Positions 26,902 through 35,723 of a DNA stretch of 64,000 bases are shown piece by piece. How positions within the stretch are numbered: the first letter of the stretch is position 1; each line of letters begins with the position of its first letter. The notes beneath the pieces were generated by a model. It had not been told where the DNA came from, ran no database searches, and saw only the letters and a list, made by a program, of their open reading frames with translations. The stretch is from the NCBI RefSeq assembly GCF_011320225.1, contig NZ_JAAOEN010000004.1, forward strand, positions 186,001 to 250,000, read 5' to 3'. The position numbers and the translations under genes are program-made. The DNA is from Phytoactinopolyspora limicola. GTDB lineage: Bacteria > Actinomycetota > Actinomycetes > Jiangellales > Jiangellaceae.

Positions 26902-27028
26902 GGTGTCGCCTCCATGCCGGGACCGCCCGGCAGCTCACGCGAGAACCCCGGGTGGCGGCCGACTCCTCCGCCGGCCGGGTGTGTACACCCGGCGGCAGCA
27001 TCAGCGCCACGGCTCTCAGCTCTGCTCA
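26902..27028. other. murE-murF spacer with palindrome
   Basis: 127 bp, the first real gap inside the mur run going from murE to murF. It contains GCCGGGTGT (26974-26982) facing ACACCCGGC (26985-26993), a near-perfect palindrome that could act as a processing or attenuation hairpin. No coding frame is supported. Confidence 0.4.
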
Positions 27029-28672
27029 TCATCTCTTGCCCATCTTGCCTAGGTACTCTTCGCGGAGCACCACACGATCGTCGAACGGATACACGGTCCC
27101 CGCGATCTCCTGTCCCGGCTCGTGCCCTTTGCCGAGGACGACGACGATGTCGTCGGGGCCTCGGACCCGGTCCAGGGCGGCCCGGATGGCGCCCCGCCGG
27201 TCGGCTACCTCGACGACGTCGCCCCCGGTGTCCAGCCGCCCGGCGCCGGCGCGGACCGCGGCCCGGATCGCCTCCGGAGACTCCTGCCGCGGGTTGTCGT
27301 CGGTGATGACGAGCACGTCGGCATGCCGAGCGGCAGCGGCACCCATCAACGGGCGTTTGTCGCGGTCCCGATCGCCGCCCGCTCCCGTGACGGCGACCAG
27401 CATCCCCGGCTGGTGGCCGGGCCGCGGCGTCCGCAACGCCAGCAGGACGTTCTCGATGGCGTCCGGGGTGTGTGCGTAGTCGACGACCATCATCGGCGCC
27501 TCGGGATCGTCCACGTGCACCCGTTCCATCCGGCCCGGGACCCCGGGGCAGCCGCCCACACCTGCCGCGGCGACCTCGGCGTCGATGCCGGCTTCGACGA
27601 GCATGGCCACGGCCAGGGCCGTGTTCGCGACGTTGAAATCACCGGGAAGGGGGACCTGGAGGTCGACGACGCGCCCATCGGTGCCAGCCAGCCGCACCGG
27701 CTCGCCGGGCTCCACCCGCCACCGTACCCGCGGGTCACGGGCCGGTTCGTCGTGAGCCGGTGCCGTCGTCGTGGCTCCCCGCTGCCACCCGGCGGCCGCG
27801 ACGGTCGCTCCGGGCAGGTCGATCTGGGCTGCCAGCCGCCGTCCGTACTCGTCGTCGACGCAGACCACCGCCCGCGCGCTGCGGCGGCTGGTGAACAGGC
27901 GGGTTTTGACGGCGAAGTAATCCTCCATGCCGGCATGGAAGTCGAGGTGGTCTTGGGACAGATTGGTGAAACCGGCGACGTCGAACCGGATCCCGTCCAC
28001 CCGGCCAAACGCCAACGCGTGGCTGGACACCTCCATGACACACGCCGACGCGCCGTGTTCCCGCATGACGGCCAGAGTGGCATGCACGTCGGTGGCCTCG
28101 GGGGTGGTCCGCACACTCGGCATGACGGTGGCACCGATCCGGGTCTGGACCGTCCCCATCAGCCCCACGACCAGCCCCGCCTGCCGGAGCCCGGCTTCGA
28201 TCAGGTAACTGGTGGTGGTTTTGCCGTTGGTGCCCGTCACGCCCAGCATCATCAGGTCTTTCGCCGGGTGTCCGTAGACGGCCGCGGCGATCTCGCCGAG
28301 CCATGCCCGGGGATGATCCACGACGACCACCGGCACACCGGCCCGCGACGCTGCCTCGCCCGCGACCGACGCCCCGTCCTCGTCGGTGAAGATCGCCGCG
28401 GCGCCGGCGTCCAGGGCGGCCTCGACGAAGCGCGCTCCGTGGGTCGCGGCACCGGGCAGGGCCGCGAACAGGTCCCCCGCAACCACCTGCCGGGAGTTGT
28501 GGGTGATCCCCGTGACCTCGAGGTCGGCGTCATCCGGGACCGCTCCGAGCGGCAGTAGCTCACGCAGCCGGCCCAAGGGGTACGGTGCGACGCCGGCTGG
28601 GCGCAGCCCCGCCCCGGCCGGGGGCGGCTGCTCCCGCTCTCCGCCGGACTCCCCACTTACGCTGTGCGACAC
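27029..28672 (-). CDS. murE: UDP-MurNAc-dipeptide-meso-DAP ligase
   Basis: Adds the third residue of the stem peptide, 547 residues from the chosen start (family about 490-540). The N-terminal domain has DLEVTGITHNSRQV; P-loop [33 protein letters not shown] is the conserved central block. The C-terminal domain carries DDNPRQE; DNPR is the motif that selects meso-diaminopimelate, which agrees with dapF in this window. The start is uncertain: I use the GTG at 28672, outside ftsI, although no clear ribosome binding site precedes it. Confidence 0.93.
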   Translation of the reverse strand: MSHSVSGESGGEREQPPPAGAGLRPAGVAPYPLGRLRELLPLGAVPDDADLEVTGITHNSRQVVAGDLFAALPGAATHGARFVEAALDAGAAAIFTDEDGASVAGEAASRAGVPVVVVDHPRAWLGEIAAAVYGHPAKDLMMLGVTGTNGKTTTSYLIEAGLRQAGLVVGLMGTVQTRIGATVMPSVRTTPEATDVHATLAVMREHGASACVMEVSSHALAFGRVDGIRFDVAGFTNLSQDHLDFHAGMEDYFAVKTRLFTSRRSARAVVCVDDEYGRRLAAQIDLPGATVAAAGWQRGATTTAPAHDEPARDPRVRWRVEPGEPVRLAGTDGRVVDLQVPLPGDFNVANTALAVAMLVEAGIDAEVAAAGVGGCPGVPGRMERVHVDDPEAPMMVVDYAHTPDAIENVLLALRTPRPGHQPGMLVAVTGAGGDRDRDKRPLMGAAAARHADVLVITDDNPRQESPEAIRAAVRAGAGRLDTGGDVVEVADRRGAIRAALDRVRGPDDIVVVLGKGHEPGQEIAGTVYPFDDRVVLREEYLGKMGKR

Positions 28673-28814
28673 GGCAGCAAAATCTACTCGGCGGGCCGGG
28701 CGGCCGCTGCGACGGCTCCGGGTTGGGCGGCACCGGCTCCCCGACACACTGCTCCGTGGCTGCTCCCGGCGCGGCCCACCGCCTGGCCGGGGCCGGGCCT
28801 GCCGGCGGACCGGC

Positions 28815-31052
28815 TCACGGTGCCGGCCCGCCGGAGGGTTCGTTCTCCCCCGCGGCGCCGTCCGGTGGTTCGCCGTCGATGGTGGTGTCGTCATCCGTCT
28901 GGTCCGGGTCGTCGGCGGTCGCGTCAGCGTCGTTCGCGTCAGCGTCGTTCGCGTCAGCGTCGTTCGCGTCGTCGTCGGTGGTGATCTCGTCGGCGAACAG
29001 CGGCAGTCGAGGCGGATCCTCCTGCGACGGCTGAACGCCGGTTCCCTCCAGCGCGAACCGCAGGATGTCGGCGAACGCCGGTCCGGCCAGCCCGCTGCCG
29101 GAGTTTCCGTTGCGCGGATTCATCACCGAGACCACGACGACGTACTTCGGGTCGTCGGCCGGAGCGAACCCCATAAACGACGAGTTGAACTGCCGGTAGC
29201 ACCCGCAGTCGGGGTCGATGCGCTGGGCGGTTCCGGTCTTGCCCGCGACCCGGTACCCGTCCACCGTCGAACCGCTGCCGGTGCCGCCTTCACCCATGAC
29301 GGCTTCCATCATCTCGGAGATCTCGGCCGCGGTCTCCTCGCTGACCACCCGTACCGGCTCGGCCCCCTCGGTAGGTGTCTCCTGGCCGTCCGCTCCGATG
29401 GTGGCCGAGATCAACGTCGGGTCGATGCGCACTCCGCCATTGGCGATGGCCGCGTACGCCGAAGCCATCTGCACGGCGTTGACCGAGACACCCTGACCGA
29501 ACGACACGTTGTCCCGGGTCAGATCCGACATGTCGGCCGGCAGCCGGCCGCTGGTCTCGGCCGGCAGCCCGATCCCCGTGGCCGAGCCGATCCCGAAGCG
29601 GTCCAGGTACTCGTGGAAGGTGTCCTTGCCGATGGCCTCAGTGGCCAACAGGGTGCCGACGTTGCTCGACTTGGCGAGGATCCCGGTCAGCGTCATCTGC
29701 TGCTCGGGATGGTTGTAGTAGTCACGGATGGTGTGCCCGCTGCGCCGGATCCGGTCCGGCACCGAATACACCGACTCCGCGCCGGCCACACCCTCCTCGA
29801 TCAACGCCGCCATCGTCAAAGGCTTGAACACCGAACCAGGCTCATAGGCCTCCTCGACCGCGCGGCTGCCCCGATCGGCCGGTTCGAGCTCGTTCGGATC
29901 GTTCGGATCGACGGAGGGCACACTCGCCAACGCCACGATCTCGTGGGCGTCCGGTTCGAGCTGCAGGACAACCGCCACTCCGCCGTCGGCGCGCGCGTTG
30001 TCCACGGCATCGGCGAGCACCTGTTCGGCGTGCCACTGAAGATCACGATCGATGGTCAGCCGGAGCCCGGAACCAGTGACGGGGTCCTGCCGCGCCACAG
30101 GCCCGGTAGGGATGCGCTGCCCGGTAGGACTACGGCGGTACACCACCTGGCCGTCCTCGCCGGCCAGCTGGTTGTCCTGCGACAGCTCCAACCCGGCCAG
30201 TGCGGTGCCGTCGGAGCCGATGAATCCGATGACGCTGCCGCCGACAGCGCCGGCCGGGTACGCCCGCACCTCCGCGTTGTCCGCGCCGATGCCGGCCAGC
30301 TTCAACGCCTGGATCTCCCGCCACACCGACCCGGAGACACTCTTGGCGACGTAGACGTAGCGTCGGTCCCCGGTCAGCTTCTCCTGGAGGGTGGCGGCGT
30401 CGTCGTCGAGGATGTCCTCCAACTGGAGTGCGTACCGGGCCGGATTGGTTACCTCTGTTTGGTCGACCCACACGTGGTAGGCCTCCACCGCCTGGGCGAG
30501 TGGGGCGCCGTTGCGGTCCAGGATGTCGCCCCGATCGGCGGGCAGCGTCTCGGTGATCCGCCCGATCTGGCTGGCCGTCACCGCGTACGTGGAGGCGTCG
30601 AGCCCCTGCAACTGAACCAGCCGGCCAGCGAACAACGACAGCAGCACACATCCGGCGACCATCAGCACCTTGATCCGCTTGCGGGGATCGGCCAGCCGGA
30701 ACAGCCGGGCCGGTGGCTTCTTGCGGGCCGGACGACGTGGCTTCGGCGCCGGTGCCGGCTGTGGCCGTGGACGGGTGCGGCGGGTCGCCGCTGCCTGGCC
30801 GCGGGTGGCCGACCCACGCGGACCGCCGCCACGGCCGGACGCGGCACGGGCCGAACCTTGCCCGGTGTCTCCACCGCGGGTGCCACCACCACGGCTGCCG
30901 CCGCCGCGGGCAGTGCCACCGCCACGGGTACCACCGCCGCGGGCACTGCCGGCGCCGCGGGTACCACCGCTCTGAGTACCGCCGCGGCCCGCCTGCTGCG
31001 GTCGCCGCGGCTTACCCCCCGCTGGCCGCCGGGGTCGCTCTCGCCCGGTCAT
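28815..31052 (-). CDS. ftsI: Septal penicillin-binding protein FtsI (PBP2x/PbpB type)
   Basis: Class B transpeptidase crosslinking septal peptidoglycan, 745 residues. Cytoplasmic tail of about 125 residues, unusually rich in Arg and Gly with RGGGTRGGG-like repeats; transmembrane helix near 127-147 (IKVLMVAGCVLLSLFAGRL); dimerisation domain (DRGDILDRNGAPLA); transpeptidase domain with SVFK at 407-410, the SSN box (AKSSNVGTLL) and KTG (VAGKTGTAQ). The extracellular C-terminus ends in an Asp-rich repeat tail (DANDADAND). Start overlaps ftsL stop by 4 bp. Confidence 0.95.
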   Translation of the reverse strand: MTGRERPRRPAGGKPRRPQQAGRGGTQSGGTRGAGSARGGGTRGGGTARGGGSRGGGTRGGDTGQGSARAASGRGGGPRGSATRGQAAATRRTRPRPQPAPAPKPRRPARKKPPARLFRLADPRKRIKVLMVAGCVLLSLFAGRLVQLQGLDASTYAVTASQIGRITETLPADRGDILDRNGAPLAQAVEAYHVWVDQTEVTNPARYALQLEDILDDDAATLQEKLTGDRRYVYVAKSVSGSVWREIQALKLAGIGADNAEVRAYPAGAVGGSVIGFIGSDGTALAGLELSQDNQLAGEDGQVVYRRSPTGQRIPTGPVARQDPVTGSGLRLTIDRDLQWHAEQVLADAVDNARADGGVAVVLQLEPDAHEIVALASVPSVDPNDPNELEPADRGSRAVEEAYEPGSVFKPLTMAALIEEGVAGAESVYSVPDRIRRSGHTIRDYYNHPEQQMTLTGILAKSSNVGTLLATEAIGKDTFHEYLDRFGIGSATGIGLPAETSGRLPADMSDLTRDNVSFGQGVSVNAVQMASAYAAIANGGVRIDPTLISATIGADGQETPTEGAEPVRVVSEETAAEISEMMEAVMGEGGTGSGSTVDGYRVAGKTGTAQRIDPDCGCYRQFNSSFMGFAPADDPKYVVVVSVMNPRNGNSGSGLAGPAFADILRFALEGTGVQPSQEDPPRLPLFADEITTDDDANDADANDADANDADATADDPDQTDDDTTIDGEPPDGAAGENEPSGGPAP
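28921..28965. repeat. Three 15-bp tandem repeats in 3' end of ftsI
   Basis: GCGTCAGCGTCGTTC is repeated exactly at 28921-28935, 28936-28950 and 28951-28965. On the coding strand each unit adds five residues of the Asp/Ala/Asn tail, so copy-number change would keep the frame. Confidence 0.9.
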
Positions 31053-31423
31053 TCCGAGCCGCCCGGTACCGGGGCTCCCAGCTCGACGAATACCAGATTC
31101 TCCCCCGGGACCATGCCGAGTTCCCGCGCCCGCTCGGCCAACCCGGCCGGCGACTCCAGCAGGGCCACCTCACCTTGCAACATGGCGGCTCGGTCACGCA
31201 GGGACGTCGTCTCCGCCTCGAGCCGCGACAACGCGAACGATCCCTGCTGCAACGCGGTGTTGAGTAGGAGTAGGCCCACCAGCCCGACCCCGAGCACTAG
31301 AAGGACCAAAACCACGAACGGGGCCCGTGGAGTCCGGGCCGCACCCGGCAGGACTCGCAATGCCGGCCGCCGCTGCGCGCGATGGACCCGACCTACCGGT
31401 GTTAGTGCTTTGTCGGCGCTCAT
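31049..31423 (-). CDS. ftsL: FtsL-like divisome protein
   Basis: 124 residues: a basic N-terminus, one transmembrane helix (about 34-56, [21 protein letters not shown]) and an extracellular coiled coil (about 58-95, [18 protein letters not shown]), ending [14 protein letters not shown]. This is the shape of FtsL/septum-formation initiator proteins that bridge FtsQ, FtsB-like and FtsWI. Sequence conservation in the family is low; the position between rsmH and ftsI is the main support. The stop of ftsL overlaps the ftsI start, and its own start overlaps the rsmH stop. Confidence 0.88.
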   Translation of the reverse strand: MSADKALTPVGRVHRAQRRPALRVLPGAARTPRAPFVVLVLLVLGVGLVGLLLLNTALQQGSFALSRLEAETTSLRDRAAMLQGEVALLESPAGLAERARELGMVPGENLVFVELGAPVPGGSE

Positions 31424-32463
31424 GGCGATTCCTCCCCGTGTCCCCCGTGGTGGTGCTGCGAGCCGGCCGATCGTCGGCCAGCTCTGCCGCCGCCCTCGCC
31501 ACGGGCGGCGACACGTTCGACGACGCGCAGCCGGGCCGATGCCGCCCGCGGGTTGGCGGCGGACTCGGCGTCGGTGGGCGTCTCACCCCGACTCACCAGC
31601 CGGAACAGAGGCTGATGTTCGGGCAGCTCAACCGGGAGTCCCGGAGGGGCCGTACTCGTCGTGGCGGCCGCGAACGCCCGTTTGGTGATGCGGTCTTCCA
31701 ACGAGTGGTACGTCAACACGGCCACCCGGCCACCGGTGTCGAGCGCGTCCATCGCGGCCGGCATCGCCCGACGCAACGCGTCGAGCTCGCCATTCACCTC
31801 GATCCGCAAGGCCTGAAAGGTGCGCTTGGCCGGGTGCCCTCCGGTGCGTCGGGCCGGCGCCGGGATGGCATCGCGGAGCAAGTGGACCAACCGCTCGCTG
31901 GTGGTGAACGGTTCACGTTGCCGGGCGCGGACCACGGCGGCGGCGATCCGAGAGGCGTAACGCTCCTCGCCGTAGTCGCGGAGGATCCGGGTGAGATCCC
32001 CGGCACTGTACGTGTTCAGCACGTCGGCCGCCGTCGGGCCGCCGGAGTGCTGGTCCATCCGCATATCCAGCGGGGCGTCGTGTGCGTAGGCGAACCCCCG
32101 GTCCGCTTCGTCGAGCTGGAGGGAGGAGACACCGAGATCGAACAGGACTGCCTTGATCCGGCGGATGCCGCGTTCGGTGAGCACCTCTCCGATCTCGTCG
32201 TACACGGCGTGCACCGGCACGAACCGGTCGCCGTACTCGGCCAGCCGGGCCCCGGCCAGCCGCAGCGCCTGCGGATCGCGATCCAACCCGACGAGCCGGG
32301 CCCGCGGACAGGCCCGCAACAACGCCTCGGCGTGGCCACCGAGACCAAGAGTGGCGTCGACGATCACCGCACCTGGATCCCGCGCCACCGGCGCCAGGAT
32401 CTCGACGACCCGCGACAGCAGCACAGGTACGTGCCGGCCGGCCGTCGGCTCGCCTGGTGTCAC
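31420..32463 (-). CDS. rsmH: 16S rRNA (cytosine-1402-N4)-methyltransferase
   Basis: S-adenosylmethionine-dependent methyltransferase for m4Cm1402 in the ribosomal P site, 347 residues from the chosen start. Motifs: [30 protein letters not shown] (SAM-binding loop), [29 protein letters not shown] and the C-terminal [13 protein letters not shown]. The start is the GTG at 32463, preceded by GAGGAG with 7 nt spacing; the frame is open far upstream but unlike the family. 209 bp separate it from mraZ. Confidence 0.93.
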   Translation of the reverse strand: MTPGEPTAGRHVPVLLSRVVEILAPVARDPGAVIVDATLGLGGHAEALLRACPRARLVGLDRDPQALRLAGARLAEYGDRFVPVHAVYDEIGEVLTERGIRRIKAVLFDLGVSSLQLDEADRGFAYAHDAPLDMRMDQHSGGPTAADVLNTYSAGDLTRILRDYGEERYASRIAAAVVRARQREPFTTSERLVHLLRDAIPAPARRTGGHPAKRTFQALRIEVNGELDALRRAMPAAMDALDTGGRVAVLTYHSLEDRITKRAFAAATTSTAPPGLPVELPEHQPLFRLVSRGETPTDAESAANPRAASARLRVVERVAARGEGGGRAGRRSAGSQHHHGGHGEESP

Positions 32464-32672
32464 GGTGGGCTCCTCGGGTTCTGCGTGCGGCCCGGGCCGG
32501 TGGTGTGCCGCCCCGCGCCGGATGGTCCGGCTCCTGGTGTTCGTGCGACCAGGTCCCCGCCCGCTCGATCTCGTCATTGCCGCCTGGCACCGGGGAAGGT
32601 GTGTCAGGGGACGTAGAGCGGGCCGGAGACCTCGCCGCACGACGCGGGCGGGGCCATAGGTGGACGGGGCCG

Positions 32673-33104
32673 TCAGAAGATGCCCGGCAGCACCTCCTCG
32701 GAGATGTCCGCGAACATCGGTTCCTTTTCGGACTGGTAGCTGTCCCATGCCTCGGACGACCAGATCTCCACCCGGGTCATGGCGCCGACAACGGTGCATT
32801 CCCGCTCCAGACCGGCGTACGTACGCAAGCCCGTCGGGATGGTGATCCGCCCTTGTTTGTCGGGAATCTCGTCGCTGGCCCCGGCGGCCAGCATGCGAGC
32901 GAAGTCTCGTGTGCCTTTGTGGGTGAACGGCGCCGCACGCAGTTGTTCGGTGAAGCGCAAGAACTCTGCCCGCGGCCAGACGTAGAGACAACGCTCTTGC
33001 CCCCGTGTGATCACTACGCCCTCCGCCAGATCTTCCCGGAACTTCGCGGGGAGGATGAGCCGCCCTTTGTCGTCCAGGCGAGGCGAATGGGTGCCCAGAA
33101 ACAT
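32673..33104 (-). CDS. mraZ: Transcriptional regulator MraZ
   Basis: 143 residues with two AbrB-like MraZ half-domains: [24 protein letters not shown], and in the second half [18 protein letters not shown]. MraZ binds repeated boxes in front of its own gene and controls the dcw operon. A GTG at 33113 is in frame, but GGGGAG touches it; the ATG at 33104 has GGAGG at proper distance and gives the standard MFLGTH start. It is the first gene of the 15-kb minus-strand run. Confidence 0.95.
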   Translation of the reverse strand: MFLGTHSPRLDDKGRLILPAKFREDLAEGVVITRGQERCLYVWPRAEFLRFTEQLRAAPFTHKGTRDFARMLAAGASDEIPDKQGRITIPTGLRTYAGLERECTVVGAMTRVEIWSSEAWDSYQSEKEPMFADISEEVLPGIF

Positions 33105-33129
33105 GAGCCCCACCTCCCCGTCGGTCAGG

Positions 33130-33175
33130 CCACTCTCGCTCCATTGCTCGCCACTCTACTCCACTTTCCCCCACT
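33130..33175 (-). promoter_or_regulatory. MraZ-binding repeat array (operator of mraZ-dcw operon)
   Basis: Five boxes read AGTGG (one variant AATGG) on the minus strand, with plus-strand starts at 33130, 33141, 33151, 33161 and 33171: a 10-11 bp period, one per DNA turn. GTGGG/GTGGA direct repeats of this spacing in front of mraZ are the known MraZ target. The array sits 26-71 bp upstream of the mraZ start, as expected for an operator over the promoter. Confidence 0.85.
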
Positions 33176-33378
33176 TGCAACCACAATTAGCCCCACCGCT
33201 CCCCCACGCCCTCCACTTCCCCCCGCTCCACCACGGTCCGCCCGGAGCACGGCGCACATCCCGTCACCGCCCATACACATGGGCTCTGGTTCCGGCAGGA
33301 CTCGTTTCTGAGCGCGCAATTTGCAAGACTCGGGTTCACAAGTACGAAGACACAGCGCGGTCCAGAAGGAGAACCCCA

Positions 33379-34446
33379 GTGCCTCAGCCCGTACCGCCTC
33401 CTCCGCCCACGGGGCCGGTGCCCGCCAGCACTCCGCTGAGGGCACCCGTCGCTCCCGGTCAGCGCGGTGCCGCCGACCGCACCGAGGAGCTCGACCTCTC
33501 GGACCTCACCGAGACCGCTGACCGGCTCCAGAACGCCATCGGGGCCGTGGTGGAAGGCAAACCCGAAGTGATCGAGCTGGCTCTCGCGGTGCTGTTCGCC
33601 GAAGGTCACCTCTTGATCGAGGACGTCCCCGGCGTTGGCAAAACCCTGCTAGCCAAGTCGATGGCCAGAGCGGTCGACTGCTCCGTCCGCCGGATCCAGT
33701 TCACACCCGACCTCATGCCCAGCGACGTCACCGGCGTCTCGGTGTTCAACCAGGAGACCCGCCAGTTCGAGTTCAAACCCGGCGGAGTGTTCGCCAACGT
33801 CGTCGTCGGCGACGAAATCAACCGCGCCTCCCCGAAGACCCAATCCGCCCTGCTCGAGTGCATGGAAGAGCGGCAGGTCACCGTCGACGGCACCACCTAC
33901 CAACTCGAGGCACCGTTCATCGTGGTCGCCACCCAGAACCCCATCGAGATGGAAGGCACCTATCCGCTGCCGGAGGCCCAGCGTGACCGCTTCATGGCCC
34001 GGCTGTCCATGGGTTATCCAGCAGTGGCCGACGAAATCGACATGATCGACACTCACGGCGCACATACCGGCCTGGACACCCTCGAACCGGTCACCGACGC
34101 CGCCCACATGATCAAACTGATCGGCCTGGTCCGCTCGGTCCACGTCTCCGACGCCGTCAAGCAGTACGCGGTCGCGTTGGCCGGTGCTACCCGCGCCTCC
34201 CAAGAGCTGCGGCTAGGCGCCTCACCACGCGCCACCCTCCACCTCGTGCGGGCAGCCAAAGCCTGGGCCGCACTCGACGGACGCGACTACGTCCTTCCAG
34301 ACGACCTCCAGACGCTGGCCGCACCGGTCCTCGCGCACCGGCTACTCCCCACCGCCGAGGCCCAGATCGGGCGCCGCGAAGCCAGCCAGGTGGTCACCGA
34401 CATCGTTCAACAGGTTCCGGTACCCGAAGGCCAGCCACACACGTGA
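33379..34446 (+). CDS. MoxR-family AAA+ ATPase
   Basis: 355 residues. A Pro-rich N-terminus precedes the AAA+ module: Walker A GVGKT (85-89), the MoxR block QFTPDLMPSDVTGV, Walker B VVVGDEINRA, sensor VVATQNPIEMEGTYPLPEAQ. MoxR ATPases act as chaperones for assembly or activation of protein complexes and are typically linked to DUF58 genes, as here. Start GTG at 33379 has AAGGAG 8 nt upstream. It is the first gene of a three-gene operon divergent from mraZ and overlaps the next gene by 4 bp. Confidence 0.9.
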   Translation: MPQPVPPPPPTGPVPASTPLRAPVAPGQRGAADRTEELDLSDLTETADRLQNAIGAVVEGKPEVIELALAVLFAEGHLLIEDVPGVGKTLLAKSMARAVDCSVRRIQFTPDLMPSDVTGVSVFNQETRQFEFKPGGVFANVVVGDEINRASPKTQSALLECMEERQVTVDGTTYQLEAPFIVVATQNPIEMEGTYPLPEAQRDRFMARLSMGYPAVADEIDMIDTHGAHTGLDTLEPVTDAAHMIKLIGLVRSVHVSDAVKQYAVALAGATRASQELRLGASPRATLHLVRAAKAWAALDGRDYVLPDDLQTLAAPVLAHRLLPTAEAQIGRREASQVVTDIVQQVPVPEGQPHT

Positions 34447-35723
34447 ACCGATCGCTCTCCGGACTCACCCGCCGCGGCTGGGTATTCGTCACCCTGGGCG
34501 GCGGCATCGCCATCGGTGCCGTCCTCGTCGGGCAGCGTGACCTGCTGCGCGCCGGAATTCTTCTGTTGGCGCTCCCCCTCGGAAGCCTGTTGGTCGCGCT
34601 GCGCAGCCGAGTGCGGTTGAACGCCCAGCGCACCATCGAGCCGGCCCGGGTCCCGGCGGGCACCGTGGCCACGGTCCGGCTCGAGATCTCCAACCGAGTG
34701 CGGGTCACCAGCGGGGTGGTCCTCGTGGAAGACACCCTGCCCTATTCGCTCGGCCAGCGGCCCAGGTTCGTGCTAGATCACGTGTGGTCCAGATTCCGCC
34801 GCGAGGTCACCTACAACATCCGGCCCGGAATGCGTGGCCGGTTCAACGTCGGCCCACTCACCATCCGCGTCACCGACCCCTTCGGGCTCGTCGAACTGCG
34901 CCGGGCATTCAGCGAGGTCGGCACGTTGATCGTCACCCCGACGGTGCACCCGCTACCGCCGGTCCGGCTCAGCGGCGAGTGGAGCGGCAGCGGTGAGTCG
35001 CGGCCCCGGGCCATCACCACCGCGGGCGACGACGACGTCACCGTCCGGTCCTACCGAAACGGCGACGACATGCGGCGGGTGCACTGGCGGGCCACGGCTC
35101 ACCACGGCGAGATGATGGTCCGACGGGAGGAACAGCCCTGGCAGAGCCGGGCCAGCATCCTGCTCGACACCCGTTACGGCGGGCACGCCGGCGACGGCCC
35201 CGACTCCTCGTTCGAGTGGTCCGTCAGCGCCGCGGCCTCCATCGGGGTGCACCTGGTGGAGCGCGGATACGTCGTCCGCCTGCTCCAGGACGAGGACGAT
35301 TCCCTGCCCACCGACTGGTACCACTCGACGCGGGAACCCGTCGACTCCCGCGTCCATCTCCTCGACACTCTCGCCGTCACCACGGCCAGCCGCACCGACT
35401 CAGTTGCCCACTGGAGCGATCTCGTGGCCGGAGCCGACGCCGCCACCGGCATGCTCGTCGCCGTCCTTGGCCGGATGCGGCCCGAGGAGGCCAAGGTGGT
35501 CGCCCGGCTGCGCCAAGGCTCGGCCACAGCGCTGGCCATCATGGTCGACGTCGCGTCGTGGACGTCCATGTCCACACTCGACAGCGAGCAGGTCCGGCAG
35601 GCCGAAGTCACCCAGATCCTGCGCCGTGGTGGCTGGAATGTCGTCACCGCCCAGCGCACCGAGCCGTTAACCGCCGTTTGGGAGCGGCTGGCTATGGAGC
35701 GCACCTTCGGAGGGGCCGCATGA
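34443..35723 (+). CDS. DUF58 membrane-associated protein
   Basis: 426 residues. Two hydrophobic helices near the N-terminus (GWVFVTLGGGIAIGAVLVG and AGILLLALPLGSLLVAL), then a cytoplasmic or surface beta domain, and the DUF58 signature around YRNGDDMRRVHWRATAHHGE followed by a von Willebrand factor A-like fold (SILLDTRYGGH). The family partners MoxR and transglutaminase-like proteins in an uncharacterised envelope-linked system. GTG start overlaps moxR, and the stop overlaps the next ATG (ATGA). Confidence 0.88.
   Translation: MNRSLSGLTRRGWVFVTLGGGIAIGAVLVGQRDLLRAGILLLALPLGSLLVALRSRVRLNAQRTIEPARVPAGTVATVRLEISNRVRVTSGVVLVEDTLPYSLGQRPRFVLDHVWSRFRREVTYNIRPGMRGRFNVGPLTIRVTDPFGLVELRRAFSEVGTLIVTPTVHPLPPVRLSGEWSGSGESRPRAITTAGDDDVTVRSYRNGDDMRRVHWRATAHHGEMMVRREEQPWQSRASILLDTRYGGHAGDGPDSSFEWSVSAAASIGVHLVERGYVVRLLQDEDDSLPTDWYHSTREPVDSRVHLLDTLAVTTASRTDSVAHWSDLVAGADAATGMLVAVLGRMRPEEAKVVARLRQGSATALAIMVDVASWTSMSTLDSEQVRQAEVTQILRRGGWNVVTAQRTEPLTAVWERLAMERTFGGAA

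Noticed and set aside
32464-33186. N-terminal extension of rsmH reaching across mraZ
   Set aside because: It overlaps mraZ in another frame and lacks similarity; the GTG at 32463 has a good ribosome binding site.
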